The translations under genes were made by a program, and so were the position numbers. 7,173 nucleotides of DNA from CAWJPY01 sp963844865 (lineage in GTDB: Bacteria; Acidobacteriota; Thermoanaerobaculia; Thermoanaerobaculales; Sulfomarinibacteraceae). Shown here in pieces: positions 1 to 6,986 of the stretch. The stretch's first letter is position 1; every line of letters begins with the position of its first letter. The DNA lies in assembly GCA_963844865.1 (NCBI GenBank), contig CAWJPY010000024.1, positions 1 through 7,173 on the forward strand, written 5' to 3'. Below the pieces are notes generated by a model. The model was given only the letters and a program-made list of their open reading frames with translations. It did not search any database and was not told the DNA's origin.

Positions 1-453
1 CGGCCGCCGGTCTCCGGCACGGTGGCGACGGACGAGCTCCGTTCCGACGATGCGTACTGGCGGGGGAAGGTGGGCGACGACTGGGTGGAGACGATCCCGG
101 TGCCGGTGACCATGGGTCTCCTGGAGCGGGGGCAGCAGCGGTACGACATCTACTGCTCCCCCTGCCACGGCCTGGTGGGATACGGCGACGGCATGGTGGC
201 GAAGCGGGCTGAGGCGCTGCAGGAGGGGACCTGGACCCCGCCCTCCTCCTACCACACCGACCTGGTGAGGGGCCGGCCCGACGGCCACATCTTCAACACC
301 ATCTCCAACGGGATCCGCAACATGCCCTCCTACGGGGCGCAGATCCCGGTGCCCGACCGGTGGGCCATCGTCGCCTACGTGCGCGCCCTGCAGCGCAGCC
401 AGGACGCCGGCATCGGCGACGTGCCGCCCGACGTTCGGGCGTCCCTGCGTTAG
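1..453 (+). CDS. actE: Alternative complex III subunit ActE, monoheme cytochrome c (5' partial)
   Basis: This is the cytochrome c subunit of alternative complex III, which takes electrons from the quinol-oxidising complex at the outer face of the membrane. The heme-attachment motif CSPCH lies at 154-168, followed by G-x-V-G-Y-G-D-G. The likely distal ligand is the Met of NMPSYG (ATG at 322-324). The ending DRWAIVAYVRALQRSQ is typical of this family. The frame is open to base 1 and codes RPPVSGTVA, which fits the proline-rich stretch just before the cytochrome domain in ActE. The GTG at 22 is therefore probably an internal Val rather than the start, and the lipoprotein or signal-peptide end lies outside the window. 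150 residues are visible. The stop at 451-453 is 10 bp before actF, so the two are co-transcribed. The reading frame is clean. Confidence 0.9.
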   Translation, partial: RPPVSGTVATDELRSDDAYWRGKVGDDWVETIPVPVTMGLLERGQQRYDIYCSPCHGLVGYGDGMVAKRAEALQEGTWTPPSSYHTDLVRGRPDGHIFNTISNGIRNMPSYGAQIPVPDRWAIVAYVRALQRSQDAGIGDVPPDVRASLR

Positions 454-463
454 GAGAGCCCGG

Positions 464-1666
464 ATGAGGACCATCGACATCTCCACCGAGCCCCGCTTCC
501 TCGACGCCCGGGTGACGGTGGTGATGCGGGCCTGCGCCGGGGGCGGGGTGGCCGCCGCCGCCGCGGGCCTCCTGCTGGCCGCCGCGACCGGCGCCTGGGT
601 GCACCTGCTGCAGACCTACCTGGTGAGCTTCTCATTCTTCCTCAGCCTGTCCCTGGGCGGTCTGTTCTTCGTCATGCTGCAGCACGTGACGCGAGCGGGC
701 TGGAGCGTCGTGGTGCGCCGGCTGGGAGAGGGCGTGGCCGGCACCGTGGTGGTCATGGTCCCGCTGGCGCTCCCCATCCTGATCTGGATGCACCACCTGT
801 ACCACTGGACCCACGCCGCCGAGGTGGCCGCCGATCCGGTCCTCGCCGGCAAGGCCGGATACCTGAACCCGGCCTTCTTCGTGGTCCGCATCGTGCTCTA
901 CTTCGCGGTCTGGATCCTGCTCGCGCGCTACTTCCAAGGCCGCTCCCTGGCCCAGGATGCGAGCGGCGACCCGGAGCTGACCATCGGCATGGAGCGACGC
1001 AGCGCGCCGGGGCTGGTCCTGTTCGCCGTGACCATCAACTTCGCCGCCTTCGACCTCCTCATGTCCCTGGCCCCGCACTGGTTCAGCACCATCTTCGGGG
1101 TCTACTACTTCGCGGCGGCGGCGGTGGGCTTCCTGGCCCTGCTGCCGATCCTCATGGTGGTGGTGCAGGGCTGGGGGCTGCTGGGCAGGGTGGTGACGGT
1201 CGAGCACTACCACGACGTGGGCAAGCTGCTGTTCGCGTTCATCGTGTTCTGGGCCTACATCGCGTTCTCCCAGTACCTGCTCATCTGGTACGGCAACCTC
1301 CCCGAGGAGACGAGCTGGTACCTGCGGCGGCAGACCGGGAGCTGGACGTGGATCAGCGTCATCCTGCTGTTCGGGCACTTCGTGCTGCCGTTCCTCCTCC
1401 TGGTGTCCCGCTTCATCAAGCGGCGGCCGCGCCTGCTGGCCGTGACCGGTGCGTACATGCTCGCAATGTGCTGGCTCGACATCTACTACCTGGCGGTGCC
1501 CGAGTTCAGCCCCGCCGGAGCCCGCTTCGGCGCCCTGGACGTGCTCTGCTTCGTGGCCATGGGTGCGGTCTGGGTGGTGGGGCTCGGGTTCCAGCTCCGG
1601 CGGGCCTCCCTGGTCCCCGAGCGCGACCCGAGGCTGGACGAGTCGCTGGCGTTCCACGGCGCATGA
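464..1666 (+). CDS. actF: Alternative complex III subunit ActF, integral membrane quinol:cytochrome c oxidoreductase subunit
   Basis: This is the polytopic membrane subunit of alternative complex III, related to the NrfD/PsrC-type subunit ActC and contributing to quinol handling or ion movement in the membrane. The 400 residues form about ten hydrophobic segments, the usual length and topology for ActF. Family-typical blocks are LQHVTRAGWSVVVRRLGE (around residues 70-88), HHLYHWTHA (around 109-117), QGWGLLGRVVTVEHYHDVGK (around 232-252), and FWAYIAFSQYLLIWYGNLPEET (around 263-285). The ATG at 464 is supported by a GGAG at 453-456, seven bases upstream and overlapping the actE stop. The next gene begins 12 bp after the stop. 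No frameshift or unusual codon use is seen. The assignment rests on remembered family motifs and on position directly after actE. Confidence 0.93.
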   Translation: MRTIDISTEPRFLDARVTVVMRACAGGGVAAAAAGLLLAAATGAWVHLLQTYLVSFSFFLSLSLGGLFFVMLQHVTRAGWSVVVRRLGEGVAGTVVVMVPLALPILIWMHHLYHWTHAAEVAADPVLAGKAGYLNPAFFVVRIVLYFAVWILLARYFQGRSLAQDASGDPELTIGMERRSAPGLVLFAVTINFAAFDLLMSLAPHWFSTIFGVYYFAAAAVGFLALLPILMVVVQGWGLLGRVVTVEHYHDVGKLLFAFIVFWAYIAFSQYLLIWYGNLPEETSWYLRRQTGSWTWISVILLFGHFVLPFLLLVSRFIKRRPRLLAVTGAYMLAMCWLDIYYLAVPEFSPAGARFGALDVLCFVAMGAVWVVGLGFQLRRASLVPERDPRLDESLAFHGA

Positions 1667-1678
1667 GGGAGGCACACC

Positions 1679-1971
1679 ATGGTTCGCTATGAGGATCCCA
1701 ACGTGCCCCTGCTGGCGGTCGTAGGCCTCGTGGGAGCGGTCCTTTTGTTCGTCGTCATGGTCGGGGCCTGCAGGCGCTCTTGTACTCCATGCAGCGCAAG
1801 GAGACGGCGAAGAAGGTCACCTCCCAGCCGTACCAGGCCCTGCAGCAGCTCGACGCCGACCAGCTCGAGCGGCTCAACAGCTACGGCTGGGTGAACCAGG
1901 CGAAGGGGGTGGTCCACGTGGCCATCGATGGGGCCATGGAGATGGTGGCCGGAGAGCGGTCGACGGACTGA
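1679..1971 (+). pseudogene. Small single-span membrane protein, ActG-like, with a one-base frameshift
   Basis: This looks like a small accessory membrane subunit at the end of the act operon, of the ActG type. A strong ribosome site (GAGGGAGG, 1665-1672) overlaps the actF stop and precedes the ATG at 1679. Residues about 9-31 form one membrane helix (VPLLAVVGLVGAVLLFVVMV). The frame then breaks at GGGGCCTG (1763-1770). Restoring one C gives ...VMVGALQALLYSMQRKE..., and the product runs on in the next frame to the TGA at 1969-1971, 97 residues in all. The C-terminal YGWVNQAKGVVHVAIDGAME is a conserved soluble motif that I recall in small proteins beside act and cytochrome oxidase genes. Because the downstream half is well conserved, the break is more likely a sequence error than decay. 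No cox or sco gene follows. Confidence 0.7.
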
Positions 1972-1984
1972 CCGGGAGCATCGC

Positions 1985-2015
1985 CGCGGCGCGCGGGGGC
2001 CGCCCACGCGCCGCG
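1985..2015. terminator. GC-rich hairpin between convergent genes, candidate bidirectional terminator
   Basis: The arms CGCGGCGCG (1985-1993) and CGCGCCGCG (2007-2015) pair perfectly over 9 bp. After a C/A mismatch, three more G-C pairs close on a five-base loop (1998-2002). The hairpin sits 14 bp after the actG-like stop and next to the 3' end of the convergent minus-strand gene, the expected place for a shared terminator. There is no T-tract on either side, so it would be a non-canonical, high-GC type. Confidence 0.5.
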
Positions 2016-2043
2016 ACAGGTGCCAGACGCACCACGCGACCGA

Positions 2044-2897
2044 ACGCGACGACGTGAACGTGCCCGCCATCACCGTCCGAGATACGCCCGCCATGGACCC
2101 GCCGACCGAGCTCCACCCCACGACGTCCACTCGGTGCATGCTCGTGCCGCCCGAGTCCTGCTCGGCGGACCCATTGACGGAGAGCGAGACCGCCGCCGCC
2201 GGCCCAGGCCGACCAGTCCAGGGTGACCGAGTTCCCAGCCGGGAGCGAGGGCGATGCCGGGGCTCGTGAGCGTAGCGCCGGTGCTGTCCAGGACCTCGAG
2301 GACGAGCGCCGGGCCCGGGATGATCACGACCCGGACCGTGGGGTCTCCCAGGGCGTCGTAGGCGACGAAGTGCTCCAACCGGTCGCCGGCCCCGAGGGTC
2401 AGGGAGTCCGCGTCGAGGTGGAACTCCGCCCTGTAGCTGGTCTCAGACGAGGGGAACTCGTCCTCCACGTAGGCGACGCCCGCGAGGGAGGGATCGAGGC
2501 CCGCGCGCAAGGTCCCTCCCTGCTGCACGCTGAACCCGTTGTCCAGCACCACGGTGTGGCCGGCCGAAAGGTTCACCGACCCGGTCCTGGAGATGACCAC
2601 GCCCGATCCGGCGGTGATGGCGTCGCACGCCTGCTCGACGAGGGCGCCGGTGACCGTCTGGGCGGGCACGCCACGCACGTCCTGGGACGAAGCGCAGATG
2701 GAGCCGGTGTCGACCTCGAGGCCGAAGCTCCCCTCCTGAGCGGACGCGGGATTGACGGCAAGCCCGCTGGCCCACGCCGGAAGCCCGGCGCCGACGAGCA
2801 TGAGCACGATCACGAAGATCGTTGGACGGCGCGGCGCCCGGGCGGGAAGGGGCGGTGGGATCAGGGCACGGTGAATGACGGAGCGAAGCTGTGTCAT
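2044..2897 (-). pseudogene. Secreted 3-coathanger-stack-type protein with lectin-like C-terminal domain, frameshifted
   Basis: This is an exported protein of unknown function. The ATG at 2895-2897 follows a strong ribosome site. Residues 26-41 are a hydrophobic signal core after a basic, proline-rich N-terminus, with likely cleavage after AWA (43) or ASA (53). Residues about 65-135 match the '3-coathanger stack' pattern: two Cys (68, 91) around a QTVTG..LVEQACDAI segment, then GSVNLSAGHTVVLDNGFSVQQGG. From about 143 (YVEDEFPSSETSYRAEFHLD) comes a beta-rich domain like those that follow the coathanger unit in other secreted proteins. One extra base near 2234 (TGGG before AAC) and another near 2200 break the frame. 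Repair gives NSVTLDWSAWAGGG then SLSVNGSAEQDSGG then MHRVDVVGWSSVGGSMAG. The last recognisable residues (FTSSR) end at 2044. No convincing stop is visible, so the 3' end is uncertain. About 284 residues if repaired. Confidence 0.65.
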
Positions 2898-2905
2898 GAG
2901 CGAAG

Positions 2906-2912
2906 ACCTCCC
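2906..2912 (-). promoter_or_regulatory. Ribosome binding site of the coathanger-type gene
   Basis: On the minus strand GGGAGGT lies eight bases before the ATG at 2895-2897. This fixes the start and argues that the gene is translated independently of the oxidase gene that ends 70 bp upstream. Confidence 0.65.
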
Positions 2913-2970
2913 GTCGAGGTGGGGCTGAGGACCCGTCGGAGTCGTGGTCTAGGCATGGTCGTCACCATCA

Positions 2971-3030
2971 CGGATAGGCCGCGGTCCACGCCGCGGTGCT
3001 GCCCGTCTCGAAGCCGTCCATGAAGATGAG
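2971..3030 (-). other. C-terminal DGFETG..AW tail of the multicopper oxidase
   Basis: The last 20 residues read LIFMDGFETGSTAAWTAAYP. This matches a short tail (I/L-F-x-DGFE-S/T-G-x-x-x-AW) found at or near the C-terminus of many otherwise unrelated secreted proteins in Gram-negative bacteria. Its role is unknown to me; a surface or sorting function is only a guess. Confidence 0.6.
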
Positions 3031-3049
3031 GCCCGTGGAGTCCACCACG

Positions 3050-3345
3050 TTGGAGGGCGGGGAGACGGCCGTCCTGGTGGGAAAGCCGACCGTGCCGGCG
3101 CCGTAGTCGAAGGTGTCCCCGACCACGTTCTCGGCGACGACCTGGTAGTAGGCGCCCACCCCCGTGTAGCTGGTGTCCAGGGTGCTCACCCGCGACCCGG
3201 CGCCCACCGTCGCGGGAACGGTGGTGATGGTGGTCCACGGCCCGTCGGGCTGGGCGGCGGTCTGTACCTCGAAGCCGGTCTCGTTCTGCGAGCGGTCCCT
3301 CCAGCTCAGCTCGAGCGCGGTGGCCGCACCGGTGTCGACGATCCG
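3050..3345 (-). other. Fibronectin type III domain of the multicopper oxidase
   Basis: After the last copper motif and a frame switch near 3350, the product reads ATALELSWRDRSQNETGFEV, then a GPWTTITTVPA strand and TGVGAYYQVVAEN. This is the usual order of FN3 strands (L-x-W-x-D near the start, Y-x-x-V-x-A-x-N near the end). It is likely a spacer or adhesion module appended to the enzyme. Confidence 0.7.
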
Positions 3346-3413
3346 GGCTCGAGGGCGTCCGGCGCCCGGGGTGGCACCGCCAGGGCGAAGGTGTGCATCA
3401 TGTCCATCTCTTC

Positions 3414-3434
3414 GTGGCTCAGGATGTGGCAGTG
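3414..3434 (-). other. Copper motif 4 (HCHxxxHxxxxM) of the multicopper oxidase
   Basis: The residues HCHILSH are coded here and continue into EEMDMM. The Cys and the following His (Cys+5) are type 1 copper ligands. A Met at Cys+10 supplies the usual axial ligand. The two His flanking the Cys belong to the type 3 pair. The motif is complete, so electron entry through the blue copper site is preserved. Confidence 0.85.
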
Positions 3435-3592
3435 CCACATGTACTCCCACCCGAAGTTGACCATAGTGGTTGAGATCGTTGACCGGGTTGGCCGTGCGGA
3501 GTCGATGAAGCCGCCGGGCGGCCCGTCAGCGGGGCGCCCTCCGGCTTGGTCGGGTCGATCAGGCGGATGCTGTTGGGCACCTCGAACGGCAG

Positions 3593-3595
3593 CTA
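3593..3595 (-). other. In-frame TAG inside the multicopper oxidase
   Basis: The frame that carries the third copper motif (ending VALRPTTP) meets TAG here. It then continues in the same frame with LPFEVPNSIRLIDPTKP, which is conserved family sequence. CAG (Gln) to TAG is a single-base change. Unlike the other breaks it cannot be explained by a local indel. Confidence 0.7.
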
Positions 3596-3736
3596 CGGGG
3601 TGGTCGGCCGCAGGGCCACGATGGTGTCCTCCAGCGGGTTGACCCGGAAGGTCTCCTTCCAGCCCAGCTCGTTGGGGTCGGGCGGAAGCAGCGCCCCGTC
3701 CCAGGCGACCCGGTTGATGAGCTGGACGTTGAACAG

Positions 3737-3754
3737 GTGGACGTGGATGGGGTG
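3737..3754 (-). other. Copper motif 3 (HPxHxH) of the multicopper oxidase
   Basis: HPIHVH is coded here within KITHNGVDT-HPIHVH-LFNVQLINR. The first His is a type 1 copper ligand; the next two bind the type 2/3 cluster. The surrounding residues are highly typical of this large-oxidase subfamily. Confidence 0.85.
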
Positions 3755-5416
3755 GGTGTCGACGCCGTTGTGGGTGATCTTCCAGATCTGGGTGCCGTCC
3801 CCGGGCTCCACGGAGGTCGACAGCACCTGGACCCGATGTCGGTTGGCGGGCTGCCATAGGGGTAGAGGAGGATGTTCTTGTTGCCGGCGGAGACGTTGGG
3901 CAGCTCCAACCCTAGCAGGCCGCTCATGCGCCCGTACGTGGTCGTAGGCCGCTCCCATCTCGTCGTGGATCGCCTTGTTCTCGAAGGTGACGTCCACCGG
4001 CGGCATGGTGGCCAACCCGGTCGTGGCGTCGATGGGCGTGAAGGTCTTGGACAGGTCCATGATCTGGGCGTACTGGGCGGGGATGGTGGCCGGGAAGGCG
4101 GTGTCGTAGGCCGAGTTGTAGGCCGCCTGGGGCACCACGGGCGGCGGCCTGCGAGACCTCGAAGACGCCGCGCTTGCCGGTGGCGCGGTCCTTGGCGAAC
4201 ACGGCCCGGAGCTTGGCCACGTCGTAGGGCGCGATGGGCTCCTCGTCGGACCGCGTCGCCGCGACCTGGATCTGCATCACGGTCCGGGTGTTGGGACCGT
4301 ACCCGGGCTGGGTGGTCGGGGCGCCGCCCGTGTCGAGCTGGCTCGGGTCGCTCCGTGTAGTAGTCGTAGCGGGGATCGAGGGCCGGGAAGGCGCGGGCGC
4401 GTCGTTGTACACGATCAGGGTCTTGCCGGCGTACTGCGGAGAAGTCGACGATGACGTCCGCCCGCTCCGCCGGCCCGAGTAACAGCGAGTGGTCGGTGAC
4501 GTTGCCGAAGTTGAAGGCGGTCGGGTTCATGTTCCAGTTGATGGGCTGGGCGGCACGACCACCGGGGCCGGCAGGAACCCTCCCCCGGTGCCGATCTGGA
4601 TCCACGGCGGGCCGGCGGTCGCCGGGTCCGGGACGCCCCCCGCCCGGCCGTCGGTGGACCAGGTGGCAGGGAACCCGGGGGTCGCGACGGCGGGGACCAT
4701 CTTGACCTCGGTGCAGTCGGTGGCCGGGATGGCGGTCGAGCCGTCACACAGCACCGTGCCGGTGGTCCCCGGTGGTGGGCGAGTTCTTGTCGGCGGCCAC
4801 GTACAACTGCAGGTTGAAGAAACGGTCGTCGGCGATGCTCAGCACGCGGAAGCGGTAGGCTTTGGGCTCCACCACGAAGGTCGGGTAGACGGTGCCGTTG
4901 ACGGTGGGCGTGTCGTTGAATGCCTCCATGCCCGAGGATGGGTCGGGGACCTGGGGCATCACGGGCGGCTCGCCCATGGGTGGGAGTCACAGGTCGGGTC
5001 GTAGTAGGGGTTGGCCACCGGCTGGAGGGTGTCGGTGCGTGGGGGGAAGAACCAGGGGCCGTACATCCAGCGGCCGAAGGCGCTGGCGCCGGTGATGTCC
5101 CAAGGGTTCTGGGCCGGCATGTACACGTGGGGGAACCAGAGGTCACCGGTGTGGGGCGCCGGCACCCCGGTACCCGGGTCCACGGTGCCCGTTCCCCAGC
5201 GCCAGGTGGGGTCCTGGGCCAGGATCGTGCTGGCATCGACGAAGGTTTTGTCCTGGATCACCAGGGGGATGCCCAGGTCCGGGCAGGACCTTGCACCAGG
5301 CCGGGGTTGACGCCCGAGGCGTCGGTGCCGTTGATGAGGTCACTCTCCACCTGGTCGGAGATCAGGTAGGGCGCGGCCTCGCCGATGTAGACGTCGAGGC
5401 GCGTGGTGCCGTACAC

Positions 5417-5431
5417 GTGGTCGTGGGTGAA
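5417..5431 (-). other. Copper motif 2 (HxH) of the multicopper oxidase
   Basis: FTHDH is coded here within SARLQFTHDHVYGTTRLDVY. The two His match the second trinuclear-cluster pair (often W/F-x-H-D-H or W-Y-H-S-H in other members). Confidence 0.8.
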
Positions 5432-5670
5432 CTGGAGCCGCGCGCTCTGGGGGTTGCTGAAGTAGTAGGTCAGCATGCCCGGACCGGGGTTGTTGGTGCC
5501 CCCGGCTGCGGCGGCGTGGTCACGCCCGCGGTGTCCGGGATCAGGTGGCCATCGAGGTACCACATGTCGGGGACGTAGCCCACGCTCACGCCCTTGAGGT
5601 AGTCGGACCCGGTCTCTCCCACGGGGGCGGTCCACTGCCGCGGGGTGCCGTCGGTGATCCACGCCGTCAG

Positions 5671-5685
5671 GCCGCCGTGGAGGTG
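5671..5685 (-). other. Copper motif 1 (HxHG) of the multicopper oxidase
   Basis: HLHGG is coded here within ENRGVVHLHGGLTAWITDG. It is the first histidine pair of the type 2/type 3 trinuclear cluster. The surrounding segment ending DGTPRQWTAP is the substrate-channel side of the first cupredoxin domain in related proteins. Confidence 0.85.
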
Positions 5686-6211
5686 GACGACGCCCCGGTT
5701 CTCGGTGTAGCAGACTGCCGGTTTGGGCGTCACGGAGAATCCGTGCCCGGAGGGGCGGCGGGGCCCGGGCCGGCACTCATGTACGTGTAGTCCACCGGGA
5801 TGAAGAGGTTGCCGGGACCCTGGGTGGGCAGGAGGTTGTAGAACGTGATGCGCACCGGCCGATCGCGTTGGGAGACGATCGTGGGGCCCAGGTAGTGGGG
5901 CGCGGTGACGCCGTGGGCCTGGGTGCCGTCGGGCAGGAGGATCCGAGCGTCGCCGGGGTGGAGGGGTACCTGCTGACCGGGGACCGTGGCCGTCGACAGC
6001 TGGACGTACTCGCGCAGCCTCGTCGGCGGCAGATCGGCGCGCACTGCTCCTCGGCCTCGACGAGAGCGATCTCTATAGTCGTCGCCCGGGAAGATGCCGT
6101 TTTCGGGCGCGGCGATGGGGACTGCTGGCCCAGGCCGTTGGCGGCGATCGCCTCGCTGCTCGCTGGGCAAGGTGTCGACGAACTTGCGAATACCGCCCGT
6201 CAGCATCAAGG

Positions 6212-6440
6212 ACCGGGGTCGCGGCGGCGCCGGCGCCCGTGGCATCGCAGATGACGAGGATGGGCGCGGTGTAGCCGGCGCCCTGGTAGTGGTTACGACG
6301 ATGCCCAGCAACCCCCATGGATGCGTCGATGCCTGCAGTGGCCGTGGCCCCGCTGCCCGTTCCCCACGCGTCCAGAATCGCGACCGTGGGAGTGGTGTAC
6401 CCGGCGCCGGCGGCATCGACCCGGACGGTGGTGACGCTGC
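6212..6440 (-). repeat. Two tandem GYT/GxGA glycine-rich repeats near the oxidase N-terminus
   Basis: Repeat 1 includes VRVDAAGAGYTTPTVAILDA then GTGSGATATA. Repeat 2 includes GAGYTAPILVICDATGAGAA then ATPVLDA. The unit is about 42 residues (GYT codons near 6400 and 6274) with the pattern V-x-V..G-x-GY-T-x-P-x-V-x-I..DA-x-G-x-G-x-x-A. It precedes GGIRKFVDTLP. Two nearby frame switches (about 6310 and 6290) must be bridged to join them. The repeats look like a beta-rich extracellular spacer; no function is evident. Confidence 0.65.
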
Positions 6441-6758
6441 CGGCGGGGACGGGGCTGTCTGGCGTAGTTCGCATAGGGGCCGAAGTAGTGGGGTACCCCG
6501 AGGGGAGACGTGGCTGTGGGGGACGCGCCCGCGATGCCGGGGAGCAGCCCGAGATCTCTGATTGTGGTGGGCAGCGCTCCGGCGCTCGGCCGGCGTCACC
6601 CTGTCCCCTTTGTGGACGACGGTCCCGGGCGCGGTGCCCGGGTCGGGGGTGCGGGCCTCCTGTGTACCCGCCGAGATGGTGCCGGTCAGGGACACGGTGA
6701 TCACGATCAGCGTGCCGAAGGCTGAACTTCCGCCAGCAAGACGCGCCCCTACCGTTTT

Positions 6759-6764
6759 CCCTCC
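6759..6764 (-). promoter_or_regulatory. Ribosome binding site of the multicopper oxidase
   Basis: GGAGGG on the minus strand lies six bases before GTA (6750-6752), which opens the basic-plus-hydrophobic signal-like segment GARLAGGSSAFGTLIVI. This spacing suggests that the true start is here and that the GTA is a misread GTG or ATG. The in-frame GTG at 6792-6794 lies upstream of the ribosome site and is a less likely start. Confidence 0.45.
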
Positions 6765-6935
6765 TTCCGGGCCCCCGCCGGGCCTGCCGAGCACCCCGTG
6801 GAGGCCGGCCGCGCGACCCTCGGGCCGCGAGCCTCCCCGGCGTGCTGCTCACGCCCGTTTCTGTCCTGGTCCTGCGATGAGGCAGGGTCAGCGACAGCCA
6901 GAGAGACCGGTCCGGGATGCCCTGGCGTACATGAA

Positions 6936-6953
6936 AACACTTCCAGGAGTGTT
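6936..6953. promoter_or_regulatory. Inverted repeat, possible operator upstream of the oxidase
   Basis: AACACT (6936-6941) and AGTGTT (6948-6953) are perfect inverted arms. With one bulged T the pairing extends to AACACT(T)CC against GGAGTGTT. The repeat lies in a locally AT-richer stretch about 25-45 bp downstream of the candidate -10 box and about 185 bp upstream of the proposed start. It could be a dimeric regulator site; I cannot name the regulator. Confidence 0.3.
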
Positions 6954-6977
6954 CAGGATTCATCTCTCTTGCCTATG

Positions 6978-6986
6978 ACTATACCA
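6978..6986 (-). promoter_or_regulatory. Candidate extended -10 promoter for the oxidase gene
   Basis: On the minus strand TGGTATAGT is a near-perfect extended -10 (TGn plus TATAGT). No good -35 box is visible about 17 bp upstream. Transcription from here would give a leader of about 220 bases before the proposed start at 6752. Confidence 0.35.

Larger units (their letters stand above)
2968..6752 (-). pseudogene. Very large secreted multicopper oxidase with N-terminal GYT repeats and C-terminal FN3 domain; heavily frameshifted
   Basis: This is a cupredoxin-fold multicopper oxidase, which oxidises a substrate (organic or metal ion, not determinable here) with reduction of O2 to water. It would be exported. 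The repaired product is about 1,260 residues. In order it has a signal-like segment (AFGTLIVITVSLTGTISAG), a linker with VPHYFGPYANYA (~6490), two GYT repeats, GGIRKFVDTLP (~6185), and a catalytic part from ~6060 to 3370 holding HLHGG, FTHDH, HPIHVH and HCHILSHEEMDMM. An FN3 domain and a DGFETG tail end at the TGA at 2968-2970. Reading it needs about 26 changes of frame, near 6580, 6465, 6310, 6290, 6210, 6160, 6115, 6075, 6045, 5745, 5517, 5290, 5280, 4980, 4775, 4553, 4445, 4397, 4350, 4145, 3945, 3835, 3515, 3500, 3465 and 3350, plus a TAG at 3593. Indels go in both directions. Homology is strong throughout, so sequence error is likelier than decay. Confidence 0.82.

Noticed and set aside
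22..24. GTG at 22 as the start of actE
   Set aside because: The frame is open to base 1 and the preceding codons fit the conserved proline-rich stretch of ActE, so the gene begins upstream of the window.
632..1675. Long open frame (347 codons) on the minus strand opposite actF
   Set aside because: It mirrors actF codon bias; the product is His/Glu/Gln/Pro-rich without any motif, while the + strand frame is a clear membrane protein.
2223..3023. Open frame of 266 codons on the + strand opposite the coathanger gene
   Set aside because: The minus strand has a signal peptide, ribosome site and recognisable domain; the + strand product is charged low-complexity sequence.
4489..5004. Open frame of 171 codons on the + strand inside the oxidase region
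   Set aside because: It is the complement of conserved oxidase segments (for example the GMEAFNDTPTVNGT region); the Gly/Val-rich product shows no family signal.
2968..6752. Programmed ribosomal frameshifting to express the oxidase
   Set aside because: About 26 switches in both directions at unrelated sites, plus a stop codon, cannot be programmed recoding.
2968..6752. Naming the oxidase as a known manganese oxidase (MnxG, McoA, MopA) or CueO
   Set aside because: The domain order and flanking motifs differ from those I recall for these proteins, and the substrate cannot be read from the sequence.
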